Positions 34,480 to 42,891 of a stretch of 64,000 nt of DNA are shown here, in pieces. The stretch is from the NCBI GenBank assembly GCA_000733415.1, contig KL662191.1, positions 5,696,140 to 5,760,139 on the forward strand, written 5' to 3'. The notes under the pieces were generated by a model that made no database searches, was not told the DNA's origin, and was given only the letters and a program-made list of their open reading frames with translations. The position numbers and the translations under genes are program-made. Numbering within the stretch: position 1 is the stretch's first letter; each line of letters opens with the position of its first letter. Source of the DNA: [Leptolyngbya] sp. JSC-1. GTDB taxonomy: Bacteria; Cyanobacteriota; Cyanobacteriia; Elainellales; Elainellaceae.

Positions 34480-34850
34480 TCCCCCGCCAGATCCAGCTCC
34501 ACGGCAAAGCTTTGTTGACAGTGGGGACAGGTAACGGGTAACGAGCGAATGCCATTGCCGTTGATGCGATTGTAGAGGTCTTGCAAATAAGCCAGATCTG
34601 AGGCGAACAAGCCTTCAATCACTTTGGGATTAATCGCTTCTACTGTTCCCAAACGCACAATTACCCGCGACAGCAAAATCACAATTAAATAGGCAGAATT
34701 AGACTGGACTCGCGGATCTTTTAACGGCAGAATTTCATCGGCGGTGGTGGCCAACCGCATTGTGCCTTCTCGATGCAAGGTGCCGGCCGCATCGATATAG
34801 CCAGTCGGTAAGGTAAATTCGTACTCGGTTTGGATCATGACGTTGATCAT
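34473..34850 (-). CDS. CIS conserved protein with CPHC motif
   Basis: 125 residues: EYEFTLPTGYIDAAGTLHREGTMRLATTADEI at the front (TLPTGYID and HREGTMRLAT are typical), then an alpha-helical middle with LIVILLSRVIVRLG, and CPHC in the last 20 residues. This gene regularly follows the tube gene in eCIS and related clusters; a role as a chaperone or tail assembly factor is likely but unproven. The CPHC pair may bind zinc with another site. Two starts four codons apart are possible (34850 or 34838). The stop overlaps the ATT start of the next gene. Confidence 0.8.
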   Translation of the reverse strand: MINVMIQTEYEFTLPTGYIDAAGTLHREGTMRLATTADEILPLKDPRVQSNSAYLIVILLSRVIVRLGTVEAINPKVIEGLFASDLAYLQDLYNRINGNGIRSLPVTCPHCQQSFAVELDLAGEF

Positions 34851-34853
34851 GGC

Positions 34854-35288
34854 TTATACTCGCTCGATCCGCTCACAGCTCACCGTGAGACTATCAATGG
34901 ACACATCATTCCCTTTAGCACTCAAATCAGGGGCATCATACTTGCTAGGCCAGGCGTTGAAAAAATTCCAGCGCACTTTTTCCTGTCCCAAATCATCGAG
35001 CAAAATGATGGAACCATTTTTACGTTGAATTTGTCCGTTGACGGCAGCGAGATGCCAGTCGTACAGTTCTCGCGAATCCGTTACGCCCCATTTCAGCATG
35101 ATATCGGGATAGCTGACTTTACCCGGCAGTTTGCGTACTGTGGTCGGGTCACCTCCTTCTCGATATTCCACCACTTCAATGCTGGAACCAAACCCACTGC
35201 ACTCTGAAAAACCCGCCTGCACAATCCCATCAATTTCTACCAGAAACCGATGATTGCGATAGGGATCAACCCGTTTTCCTGTTGCCAT
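34854..35288 (-). CDS. CIS inner tube protein
   Basis: 144 residues: RVDPYRNHRFLVEIDGIVQAGFSECSG (cited in part: FLVEIDGIVQAGFSECSG), EYREGGDPTTVRKLPGKVSYPDI and KVRWNFFNAWPSKYDAPDLSA are the T4-type tube family, known from phage tail region protein TIGR02241. It forms hexameric rings through which the payload passes. It is the only tube gene in the cluster, whereas some CIS have two. It stands between the sheath gene, 334 bases upstream, and the CPHC gene, 3 bases downstream. Confidence 0.92.
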   Translation of the reverse strand: MATGKRVDPYRNHRFLVEIDGIVQAGFSECSGFGSSIEVVEYREGGDPTTVRKLPGKVSYPDIMLKWGVTDSRELYDWHLAAVNGQIQRKNGSIILLDDLGQEKVRWNFFNAWPSKYDAPDLSAKGNDVSIDSLTVSCERIERV

Positions 35289-35622
35289 AGCGATCTCCCT
35301 GGATTAAGTGTTGAAAGTATTGTCGAACGTCTGATATCTGTCTCAACTGTTATTTTTGATATTCTCAGTAGATCGAAGATGAATTCGTTTGGATCACCAG
35401 ACTTGGGTTTGTTCGCGCAGTGTGTGCATGGCACAATCCCCCTAAACCCCCCTAAACCCCTACGGGAATGCACTTCGGCGTAGAATAAGAGGGACTTCAA
35501 ACCACGTTGGTGGGTGCTACAGTTCCGCTGAGGCTCCGCCTACGGTCCCCCCCTTTTATAAGAGGGCTAGGGGGGATCTCAACATGATTTGCGATCTACT
35601 ACTTGAACACCATTCCTGAATA
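35289..35622. repeat. sheath-tube gap with a duplicated coding fragment and dispersed hairpins
   Basis: Bases 35365-35425 match 38856-38916 in 58 of 61 positions; the shared part codes for CANKPKS-DPNEFIFDLL on the minus strand. Further bases contain CCCCCTAAAC twice, and a CCCCCCCTTTTATAAGAGGG hairpin with a GGGGGGAT tail at 35546-35580 of the family described after pgk. I see no complete gene. The promoter of tube and later genes could be here. Confidence 0.7.
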
Positions 35623-37347
35623 TTATTCTTGAACGCTGGGGCCACCTGGTTGTTGAATGATGCGGAATACAATGAATTCGGCTGGAGTGACCGGATAAAC
35701 GATGACTTCGATCACGAGTTGTCCTAGGGCACGCAAATCTGGAGGGTTGAGTTCCTCATCGACTCGCACCTGAAAGGCTTGCTTTGCGGTTGCACCAAAC
35801 AATGCGCCATCAGTCCAGACTCGTGTCAAAAAGTCTGTCACCTGTCGTTTCACCTTTTGCCACAGTTCCAGTCCGTTCGGCTCAAATACGGCAAACTGCG
35901 TGCCTTCTTGAATCGATTCCTCAATGAACAGCATTAGCCGTCGGACATTGATATAGCGCCACTGCGGCTTTTGGGAAAGCGTGCGGGCACCCCACACCAC
36001 CACGCCCCGGCCAGCTACCGATTTCAAGACATTGATTCCCTGTTCATTCAACGGACCCTGTTCATCGTCAGTGAGGCGCTGTTCTAGGGCAAGCGCACCC
36101 CGAATCGTTTCATTAGCAGGCGCTTTGAACACACCCCGACTGCCGTCTGTGCGAGCATACACTCCAGCTAGATGACCGGAAGGCGGAACCGTGAGCCGTC
36201 CTGCCCCCAGCGGATTCGTAATCTCAATCCAGGGGTAGTAAAGCGCCGCATAGCCTCCATCCGAGCCGATGCCGCTGCGCTGTCTGCCAATGCCAGACGA
36301 TGCCGTTGCATCAGGAATCAAACCATAGCTTGGATCGAGAATCGCGAAACGATCTTGCATTTTTTCACAATGGGCAATCATCGCTTTTTGCACATCCTGA
36401 TCGGTGCGGTCAGGAATACAGAGGATATTCACATCATCAATCCGTTCCAGCGTGCGGATCGCGGCAATATAGTCGGCTGATGTGAGCTGGCTCAGATCAT
36501 CGGATTGACCGGCAGGTGCATTCAGTTTGGTCTTGGCTTGCACAGCAGGACGATTTTGCGGTGGCGCAGCGGCGTTTGGTGGATCGACCAGGGTGACATC
36601 GACCAGCTTTGACTGGACTAGATTGGCAAAATAGCGAGAGTGATTGCTATCCATTGAGAGGTTCTCAAAGATGGTCTCAGCTCCATCCACAGCCGTTACC
36701 ACCAGCGTAAACCCCAAGGTTCTCACATGCACCGGGTTTTCTGCTGGAGAGGTGTAATCTTGCTGTAGTCCGGTGGTCAGGGTAATTGATTTCTCGGTTG
36801 CATTTACAGACTGTACTTTTCGTGTTTCGGAATTATTTCCCTGGCTAATCTGCACGATTGTATTAGATTCAATCCCCGTTACGCTTTGAACTGGAATCGT
36901 TGTTGTTCTTGCGGTCAAGGAATTTCCGGTCACGGTTGTATCTGAGAGGATAGCATCTTTGACTTCAACTTGAATGTCCGTCGCCTGTGCTCCCTCCTGT
37001 TTCGCCGTCACAACCAATATAGGTTTGGCATTGGTAGCTCGGTCATTGAGAGTCAGGGAGGCTCTGACGGCCTTACTGACTCGAACAAAGTAGAAGCTAG
37101 CCCCGCCGTTGTCTAAAAAGCCGCGAATCGCATGGGTGACATAGACGGGTGGAGCCATGATATACCCGCCGAACATAGTTTGAAACTGGGTCCAATTTGT
37201 TAGGAACACCGGAGTGTTAATCGGCCCTTGTTCGGCTGGTCCAATAAAGGCAGCGGTACTGGTGCCAACCCCCGCAATCGGTCCCGGAACATCAATTTCC
37301 TGGATATACACACCGGGCGCTTTGTTGGTTGCATCAAAGGGGGCCAT
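35623..37347 (-). CDS. CIS contractile sheath protein
   Basis: 574 residues. The front is APGVYIQEIDVPGPIAGVGTSTAAFIGPAEQGP (APGVYIQEID, TAAFIGPAEQGP); the middle insertion about 100-260 is variable; the rear has AALYYPWI, PPSGHLAGVYARTD, PANETIRGAL, INVRRLMLFIEESI and TPAEFIVFRI, all typical of the tail sheath superfamily. Contraction of the sheath drives the tube. It is the only sheath gene here. The first half carries an extra domain compared with the shortest sheaths, as is usual for particle decoration. Confidence 0.94.
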   Translation of the reverse strand: MAPFDATNKAPGVYIQEIDVPGPIAGVGTSTAAFIGPAEQGPINTPVFLTNWTQFQTMFGGYIMAPPVYVTHAIRGFLDNGGASFYFVRVSKAVRASLTLNDRATNAKPILVVTAKQEGAQATDIQVEVKDAILSDTTVTGNSLTARTTTIPVQSVTGIESNTIVQISQGNNSETRKVQSVNATEKSITLTTGLQQDYTSPAENPVHVRTLGFTLVVTAVDGAETIFENLSMDSNHSRYFANLVQSKLVDVTLVDPPNAAAPPQNRPAVQAKTKLNAPAGQSDDLSQLTSADYIAAIRTLERIDDVNILCIPDRTDQDVQKAMIAHCEKMQDRFAILDPSYGLIPDATASSGIGRQRSGIGSDGGYAALYYPWIEITNPLGAGRLTVPPSGHLAGVYARTDGSRGVFKAPANETIRGALALEQRLTDDEQGPLNEQGINVLKSVAGRGVVVWGARTLSQKPQWRYINVRRLMLFIEESIQEGTQFAVFEPNGLELWQKVKRQVTDFLTRVWTDGALFGATAKQAFQVRVDEELNPPDLRALGQLVIEVIVYPVTPAEFIVFRIIQQPGGPSVQE

Positions 37348-37411
37348 AACAGTTTGCTCCTTAATTTGAGGAAGATAGCTAGTGAACCGAGTCTTTTACA
37401 TGAGACCGAAC

Positions 37412-38293
37412 TTAGTTGGAATTTTGCTTGCTTAACGTGATTTGATACAGTTGCGATCGTCCAGGAATATCGATTGTTTCAGTTTTTGACTCAAACCCAA
37501 CGGCAACAATACGCAGCGTATGCGATCCGGGCGGAACGCGCAAAAACGAATAGTATCCTTCCGAGTTAGTATAGGTCCGCAGCCCAGCATCAACCAAATC
37601 AACTACAGCATTCTCAATGCCATGATCTGCTACATCCATCACCTGCCCACCGATTTGGACTAGAGTTTCTATTTCTGCTGCCATGTTCGTACCGAATCTA
37701 GTCGAGCGTGTCGTGACCATTGGAGCCGTGATCTGACCAAACACAGGCGGAACGCTGATGGTTGCCATGACTGTAATCGAGGGGCGCAATTTGTTTCCTA
37801 GTGCAGTCCAAAATTCGGCAGGATTTTGCATGCCTTCTAATTGGGCCGAGATCAGCGGCAGCGGTGGCACCTGACCTTCTAGGGGGGTGTCTCGCAGCAA
37901 AGTGGCTGGAATCGTAGAATATCCGCTCAGAACTTGTAAGACCTGACTGAGTAATCGTTGTTCAATTAAAGCCGCTTCATCTCCGGTATCGCTACCAGCC
38001 CAGGCCGTGATCAGATAGGAACAATTGACGCGCAGAGCCGGACGATGAATGACTGCCTGTCCATTCTGACGGGCAATTGTTGGTTCGTTGCTGCGTAGCT
38101 CTACATTTTCATGAACCGCATAGAGAAACAAATTAACTGTTGTTTGACTGGGCGTGAAGGTTTCACTGGGGCGAACAAAAGAAAAATGAGCTTCCATCAA
38201 CTCGCTAGGGGGATATGCTGCTGGAAATTCTGTAGACCAATGGTGTGAATCTTCCAGAATTCTCCTAAGAACTTCGCTGAGGGCACGGATCAT
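37412..38293 (-). CDS. DUF4255 (Pvc16-like) tail terminator protein with carboxypeptidase-regulatory-like domain
   Basis: 293 residues. The first 190 match the DUF4255/Pvc16 N-terminal family: MIRALSEVLRRILED, VNLFLYAVHENVELRSNEP and NCSYLITAWAG. A C-terminal domain (about 205-290) reads as a carboxypeptidase-regulatory-like beta sandwich: GIENAVVDLVDAGLRTYTNSEGYYSF, LRVPPGSHTLRI. Pvc16-type proteins cap the tube and sheath. The extra domain is common in cyanobacterial and actinobacterial members. It is the first of the structural genes after the 446-base gap that holds the palindrome. Confidence 0.88.
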   Translation of the reverse strand: MIRALSEVLRRILEDSHHWSTEFPAAYPPSELMEAHFSFVRPSETFTPSQTTVNLFLYAVHENVELRSNEPTIARQNGQAVIHRPALRVNCSYLITAWAGSDTGDEAALIEQRLLSQVLQVLSGYSTIPATLLRDTPLEGQVPPLPLISAQLEGMQNPAEFWTALGNKLRPSITVMATISVPPVFGQITAPMVTTRSTRFGTNMAAEIETLVQIGGQVMDVADHGIENAVVDLVDAGLRTYTNSEGYYSFLRVPPGSHTLRIVAVGFESKTETIDIPGRSQLYQITLSKQNSN

Positions 38294-38364
38294 AACTTGG
38301 TCTTGGTAATTTAGATCACGTATCTAGTGATTTCCATAACAATCTTTATCTCCTACATAGCTAT

Positions 38365-38384
38365 TGTGTACACATGTGTACACA
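38365..38384. promoter_or_regulatory. perfect 20-bp palindrome with NtcA-type core
   Basis: TGTGTACACATGTGTACACA is its own reverse complement. Its core fits GTA-N8-TAC and the wider TGT-N10-ACA, the NtcA consensus. It stands 72 bases ahead of the DUF4255 start, in the gap where the structural operon must be started. On the minus strand TAAAGAT lies 19 bases after the core and could be a -10 box, though the usual spacing is slightly larger. A different repressor that reads GTGTACAC is equally possible. Confidence 0.5.
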
Positions 38385-38473
38385 CAAGTTCTCTCAACCC
38401 CTTAACTCCCGCATAAATGGAGGCTTTCGCACCTAATTTGGTCCGAATCATGGGAAAATTTGTCAACGTTTAC

Positions 38474-38520
38474 TCAAAGTCCCCCAGAATAGGGATTATA
38501 GCCCTGCGGGCATCCCAGAA
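38474..38520 (-). repeat. dispersed 47-bp repeat (copy 1)
   Basis: This contains TCAAAGTCCCCCA, GGGATTATAGCCCTGCGGG and CATCCCAGAA. The inverted copy at 47207-47255 shares all three blocks, differing only in the short middle part. GCCCTGCGGGC is a small palindrome. Confidence 0.75.
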
Positions 38521-38739
38521 GAGGCTGAACCGACTCGACTTGTGTGTACACCGTAGCCTACATAGGGAGTATCATCATCGATTTGTTTGATTTAGCGAAT
38601 GCAGATACAGCTCGAACTCAGGTCAATCCAAACTTGAGCATAAGAATAAACCTTTGAGCAGGATGGACAACTGAATATCGATGACATACTAATACACAGA
38701 TACTTATATAGAGCATGATTCTTATTCCCTGTGTTTAAC

Positions 38740-38955
38740 TTAAGCTAAGACAAAAGGAATACTTCCTTTCATCGCATTATCGCTCTGAACATACACAGTG
38801 AAAATAGCTTTAACATAAAAATCAACTAAATGTTGTAAATCGTCTTGATCTAGATTCAGTAGATCGAAAATGAATTCGTTTGGATCACTAGACTTGGGTT
38901 TGTTCGCGCAATGTGTTTTACTTAATTCGAGTCTGGAAGTTAAGTCATCTTCCAT
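38740..38955 (-). CDS. 71-residue ORF coupled to the CIS ATPase
   Basis: It starts inside the last codons of the ATPase gene (16-base overlap). The sequence has a charged front, then CANKPKSSDPNEFIFDLLN and a helical rear (LDQDDLQHLVDFYVKAIFTVYV). There is no known family. Part of its coding sequence is duplicated at 35365-35425 in the sheath-tube gap, out of context. It might be a small CIS-associated factor or a mobile coding scrap; overlap with the ATPase favours real translation. Confidence 0.5.
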   Translation of the reverse strand: MEDDLTSRLELSKTHCANKPKSSDPNEFIFDLLNLDQDDLQHLVDFYVKAIFTVYVQSDNAMKGSIPFVLA

Positions 38956-41099
38956 TCCGTCTCCGACAAACTCTTACCCATTTTTTGGTATTCTCGGCGA
39001 GATGCATGGAAGAGGTGCTGCATTGTAACAGCACTGTTGGCCTCGGCGGCCAAAAACGCGGCGGCTAGCGCAATATTTTTGATGTTGCCTCCGTTTAACT
39101 TAAGCTGACGAGCTAGAAAGTCTAAATCTACCTCTGGAGCGAGGGGCACTTGAGCGGCCCAAACCGTTCGCCAAATGCAACGACGGCTACTTTCATCGGG
39201 AGCCGGGAAATGCACAATAAACGATAGACGGCGGGTAAACGCTTCATCTAAATTCTGCCGCAGATTGGTGGTTAAAATCGCAATTCCTTCATATGCTTCC
39301 ATTTTTTGCAGTAGATAGCTGACTTCAATATTGGCAAAGCGATCGTGGGCATCTCGAATTTCGGACCGTTTCCCAAATAAAGCATCGGCTTCGTCAAACA
39401 GCAAGATCGCATTGGCCGCTTCCGCTGCTCGAAAGATCCGATCCAGGTTCTTCTCAGTTTCACCAATGTATTTACTCACCACCTGCGACAGATCAATTCT
39501 GTAAAGCTCCAACTGTAATTCGTTGGCGATTACGCCTGCGGCCATGGTTTTACCCGTTCCGGGCGGGCCAGAAAATAACACGTTAATTCCCTGACCTGCG
39601 AATGATTTCTGGTCAAATCCCCAGTCTCGATAAACTCGATAGCGATACTTGAATTGATTACAGATCTCTTGCAATTGGCTGAGAGCATCAATTGGCAAAA
39701 CAATATCGGCCCAGTTGGCCCGCGCTCCTACTTTTTGTGCCAAAGCCGACAGGTGGTGATGCAACTGTGAATGCACTGCGGTTAACACATCCTGAAGCGT
39801 CGGCTGTACATGAATTGATGAATCGGGATTCAATGCAGCATTCCATTCCACCTGATGGCAAGCAATAGCCACTGCATCGGCAATTTGGGTGGGACCAAGC
39901 TGAAACCGATTGCTCAAAAGCTTCACATCCGCATCGTTCAGATTCACCCCAACCGCTGTCAGTGCTGCCTGCCAGTAAACTCGACGCTCCAATGGCTCAG
40001 GGCAAGCAAATGACACAGTCAAAACGCCCCTAGCCGTTTCCTGTAGGCTGCCCCAGGGTTTGGTACCCGATAGAATCACAATGCCTTTTGCCTCCGTAAG
40101 CGCTGCTAAAAAGCGGTGATAGCTGAACTCTAAGTCAGGGCTTTGCAGTCCATCTAGTTTTTCGATATAAAGCAAGGCATCTTGCAGCCAAACTGCTTGC
40201 AGCAGAATCGATAAACGAGATTCAAAACTGTCTCTTGGCTCCAGCATCCCTGCAATATTGGCTAGGAGCAAGGGTTGCTTGAGGTTCTGAGCAATGGCAA
40301 TTGCCATCTGTTGTTTTTCTGGCTCCTGCGTGCCTTCAAAGTAGAAACAGAGGTATTGATTCGTTTGCCGTGCAGCAATTTGTCTTAAGCAAGACTCTAT
40401 GATAGTTCTTCTAACTAGCGGCATTTCTTTAGCTGGATTTGGCTCAATCCACTCACAGAACGAGCCGAGCCGCGAGTCTAATCCAGTTTGGCCCGACAGA
40501 AACTGCACGATTTGATCATCGAGCTTGAGAAAATGTGATAACAGCGAAGGTTCAACCTGGTAGGGATCGGGCAATACTCGTACTATACCCGATCGCACTA
40601 ATGGCGCATTCGCTGCAAAATACTGCCGGCGTTCTAATTTCAAGGTAGCTGAGGCACAGAGTAGATTCAGCGCCAGATCGACACAAGGCCGGCGATATCG
40701 TCCGTCGTTTTGTAAATAGGCATAAATTTGCTCATAGCGACGATCCAGTTCAGGAGCCAGCGCCAGCACGATCACATCTAGCTCGAACCCAGTTAAGCCC
40801 AGTTGCTGTTGCAGCCAGTGCCAGCGGGGGTATTGTTGAGCGATCTGAAGGGCGGCCTCAGGTTGTTCTTGATCAATTGCCAGCAGAGGTATTTCTGATT
40901 CATGCTGTAACCATTGCTCTACCTGTTCAATAGGTAATTCTTGGTAAAAATTAGCTGCTGTATTAGTTACTGTATTAGTTGCTGTGTTGGATGAAGCGAT
41001 CGTTTCGGCTGTGGCTATAGCCTGTTCAAGCAATTGATCTAAACGCTGTAGCATTGGCAATAGACCATTGAACCATGAATCACTGATGTTTACTGGCAT
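38940..41099 (-). CDS. CIS-associated AAA+ ATPase
   Basis: 719 residues. The N-terminal half is a degenerate AAA-like region with the LLAIDQEQPEAALQI segment; the C-terminal half is an active AAA+ module with Walker A GPPGTGKT (511-518), Walker B LLFDEADALFGK (about 565-576), sensor ILTTNLRQNLDEAF and the arginine finger region FTRRLSF. This is the two-part ATPase conserved in eCIS clusters (Pvc15-like), thought to help assembly or cargo loading. It is the most upstream gene of the cluster and has its own 818-base upstream region shared with por. Confidence 0.9.
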   Translation of the reverse strand: MPVNISDSWFNGLLPMLQRLDQLLEQAIATAETIASSNTATNTVTNTAANFYQELPIEQVEQWLQHESEIPLLAIDQEQPEAALQIAQQYPRWHWLQQQLGLTGFELDVIVLALAPELDRRYEQIYAYLQNDGRYRRPCVDLALNLLCASATLKLERRQYFAANAPLVRSGIVRVLPDPYQVEPSLLSHFLKLDDQIVQFLSGQTGLDSRLGSFCEWIEPNPAKEMPLVRRTIIESCLRQIAARQTNQYLCFYFEGTQEPEKQQMAIAIAQNLKQPLLLANIAGMLEPRDSFESRLSILLQAVWLQDALLYIEKLDGLQSPDLEFSYHRFLAALTEAKGIVILSGTKPWGSLQETARGVLTVSFACPEPLERRVYWQAALTAVGVNLNDADVKLLSNRFQLGPTQIADAVAIACHQVEWNAALNPDSSIHVQPTLQDVLTAVHSQLHHHLSALAQKVGARANWADIVLPIDALSQLQEICNQFKYRYRVYRDWGFDQKSFAGQGINVLFSGPPGTGKTMAAGVIANELQLELYRIDLSQVVSKYIGETEKNLDRIFRAAEAANAILLFDEADALFGKRSEIRDAHDRFANIEVSYLLQKMEAYEGIAILTTNLRQNLDEAFTRRLSFIVHFPAPDESSRRCIWRTVWAAQVPLAPEVDLDFLARQLKLNGGNIKNIALAAAFLAAEANSAVTMQHLFHASRREYQKMGKSLSETEWKMT

Positions 41100-41917
41100 G
41101 GGCTAACCTCATTGTTCATAGCTATTTCCCTAAAGTTAAATATAAATTTCAATCTATTTGGGGTTAGATTCCCCGATCCTTGGGGCATTCGTATTCGGGC
41201 ATGTGAACCGAAATACCCCGCCGCTTGCGGCGGGGTGAGTTTATTTACTGATCAATTATTGTCCAATATTTGTTTGTTATCAATCAGATTTGTGACTAAA
41301 GCTCTTTTCCAAATTGTTCCAATAAGCAACTTGAATCTGCTGCAACTGCTGTTGCTGTTCTCGCAATAATCGCATCACTTCACCCATCTCTTTTTTTCGC
41401 GGCTTGCTGATTTTATCGTGCAGTAACTCAATTTCCTCTGTTTCTATCTTTTTCTATCTTTGTTTATGCCTCTGTAGCTTTATGTCCCTGTGGTTCCGCA
41501 ACATGCCCCTTGCTGCTAAAGAACCGCTACGAACTAATAGAACAATCAACTCAATCAAGCCTTACAAACCTACCAGTAAACTTATCAATGATTCGGCAAG
41601 ACTGCTGCCTATGCTTCGGCAGATTAGCGATCAATTCAGATTCAACTAAATGCGATTAGAGAAGTTATAGCGGCGAAATATAGCAAATTTTGGACCAAAA
41701 TATCAATTGTAAAGAAATACAAATTCAGGCGATCAATCGCCCTATTTTCAGTTGGAATGGGCAACTTTTCTCGATATGATGAGTAACCGCAGGGCACATT
41801 CACATAGCCATATTAATGATGACAAGTGCATAGCGAATGTGAACTGCAAATGGGTATAGAGCCAACAAAAATCAATCCGTCAATAATTCAGTCAACAGCA
41901 AACCGCGTTTTAAGAAA
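41100..41917. other. 818-base non-coding region between the CIS ATPase and por
   Basis: Apart from the hairpin group at 41165-41236 the region is A+T-rich. A 35-codon minus-strand frame (41280-41387, MGEVMRLLREQQQQLQQIQ) looks like the end of a coiled-coil protein, with in-frame coding-like sequence reaching back about 15 codons to a stop; it may be a gene relic. Promoters for the ATPase and for por should be at the two ends. No RNA gene is visible. Confidence 0.4.
41165..41236. repeat. possible IS200/IS605-type end relic
   Basis: A perfect hairpin ACCCCGCCGC-TT-GCGGCGGGGT stands at 41215-41236, after CCCC-GATCCTT-GGGG (41171-41185) and ATTCGGGCATGTGAACCGAAAT. This arrangement resembles the structured right end, or guide-RNA scaffold, of IS200/IS605 elements in cyanobacteria, by recollection. 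No TnpA or TnpB coding sequence is near, so it would be a relic or a non-autonomous unit. Confidence 0.4.
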
Positions 41918-42883
41918 ATGGAACAGAATCAGAAAACCGTCGTAATTACGGGTGCTTCATCTGGCGTGGGTCTATACGCCGCGAAAGCACTGACTAAACG
42001 AGGCTGGCATGTGGTCATGGCCTGTCGAAATTTGGAAAAAGCAGAAAAGGCTGCTCAGTCAGTGGGAATGCCTGCGGGCAGCTATACGATCATGCACATC
42101 GATCTAGGTTCCCTGGCCAGTGTGCGGCAGTTTGTCAATACCTTTCGGGCTAGCGGAAAATCGCTCGATGCATTAGTCTGCAATGCCGCCGTGTACATGC
42201 CGTTACTGAAAGAGCCGTTGCGCAGTCCCGAAGGTTATGAGCTGAGCGTGGCTACCAATCACTTCGGCCATTTTCTGCTGTGCAACCTGCTGCTGGAAGA
42301 TTTGCAAAAATCACCCGCACCGGACAAACGACTGGTAATTTTAGGCACGGTAACAGCCAATTCTAAAGAACTGGGCGGCAAGATTCCAATTCCGGCCCCA
42401 GCCGATCTGGGTGATTTGAAGGGGCTAGAGGCTGGGTTCAAAGCGCCGATCTCGATGATCGATGGCAAGAAGTTTAAACCCGGTAAAGCCTATAAAGACA
42501 GCAAGCTCTGCAATATGATTACGGTGCGGGAACTGCATCGCCGCTATCACGATTCCACTGGGATTGTGTTTAGCTCGATCTATCCGGGATGTGTGGCCGA
42601 TACGCCTCTATTCCGCAACAGCTATCCCCTGTTCCAGAAAATTTTTCCCTGGTTCCAAAAGAATATTACCGGCGGCTATGTTTCGCAGGAGTTGGCCGGT
42701 GAACGAGTGGCTCAGGTGGTGGCCGATCCGCAATTTAAAGAGTCGGGTGTGCACTGGAGCTGGGGCAACCGGCAGAAGCAGGGACGGCAATCCTTTGTGC
42801 AGGAGCTATCGGAAAAAGCCACCGACGACAAAAAAGCCGAGCGCATGTGGGAACTCAGCGCCAAGCTGGTGGGAATCGCCTAA
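41918..42883 (+). CDS. por: light-dependent protochlorophyllide oxidoreductase
   Basis: 321 residues. It reduces protochlorophyllide to chlorophyllide with NADPH and light. Rossmann motif TGASSGVG, NNAG-equivalent VCNAAVY, the catalytic AYKDSKLCN (Tyr and Lys of YxxxK) and the conserved Cys in YPGCVADTPLF are all present, as is the family insertion FKAPISMIDGKKFKPGKAYKDSK region (cited in part: MIDGKKFKPGKAY). Full length. It converges on the ABC ATPase with only 8 bases between the stops. Confidence 0.96.
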   Translation: MEQNQKTVVITGASSGVGLYAAKALTKRGWHVVMACRNLEKAEKAAQSVGMPAGSYTIMHIDLGSLASVRQFVNTFRASGKSLDALVCNAAVYMPLLKEPLRSPEGYELSVATNHFGHFLLCNLLLEDLQKSPAPDKRLVILGTVTANSKELGGKIPIPAPADLGDLKGLEAGFKAPISMIDGKKFKPGKAYKDSKLCNMITVRELHRRYHDSTGIVFSSIYPGCVADTPLFRNSYPLFQKIFPWFQKNITGGYVSQELAGERVAQVVADPQFKESGVHWSWGNRQKQGRQSFVQELSEKATDDKKAERMWELSAKLVGIA

Positions 42884-42891
42884 ATCAGCAT

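Larger units (their letters stand above)
38294..38739. other. putative promoter region of the CIS structural genes
   Basis: This 446-base gap lies between the end of the ATPase/71-residue pair and the start of the DUF4255 gene. It holds the 20-bp palindrome at 38365, a further GTGTGTACACC at 38542, and a dispersed repeat at 38474. There is no open frame of note. The sequence from 38560 to 38739 is A+T-rich and without visible structure. Confidence 0.5.

Noticed and set aside
19667..41099. The tail-like cluster as an ordinary prophage
   Set aside because: No capsid, portal, terminase, integrase or lysis gene is visible, while the AAA+ ATPase, DUF4255, DUF6760-like and DUF4157 genes are CIS hallmarks.
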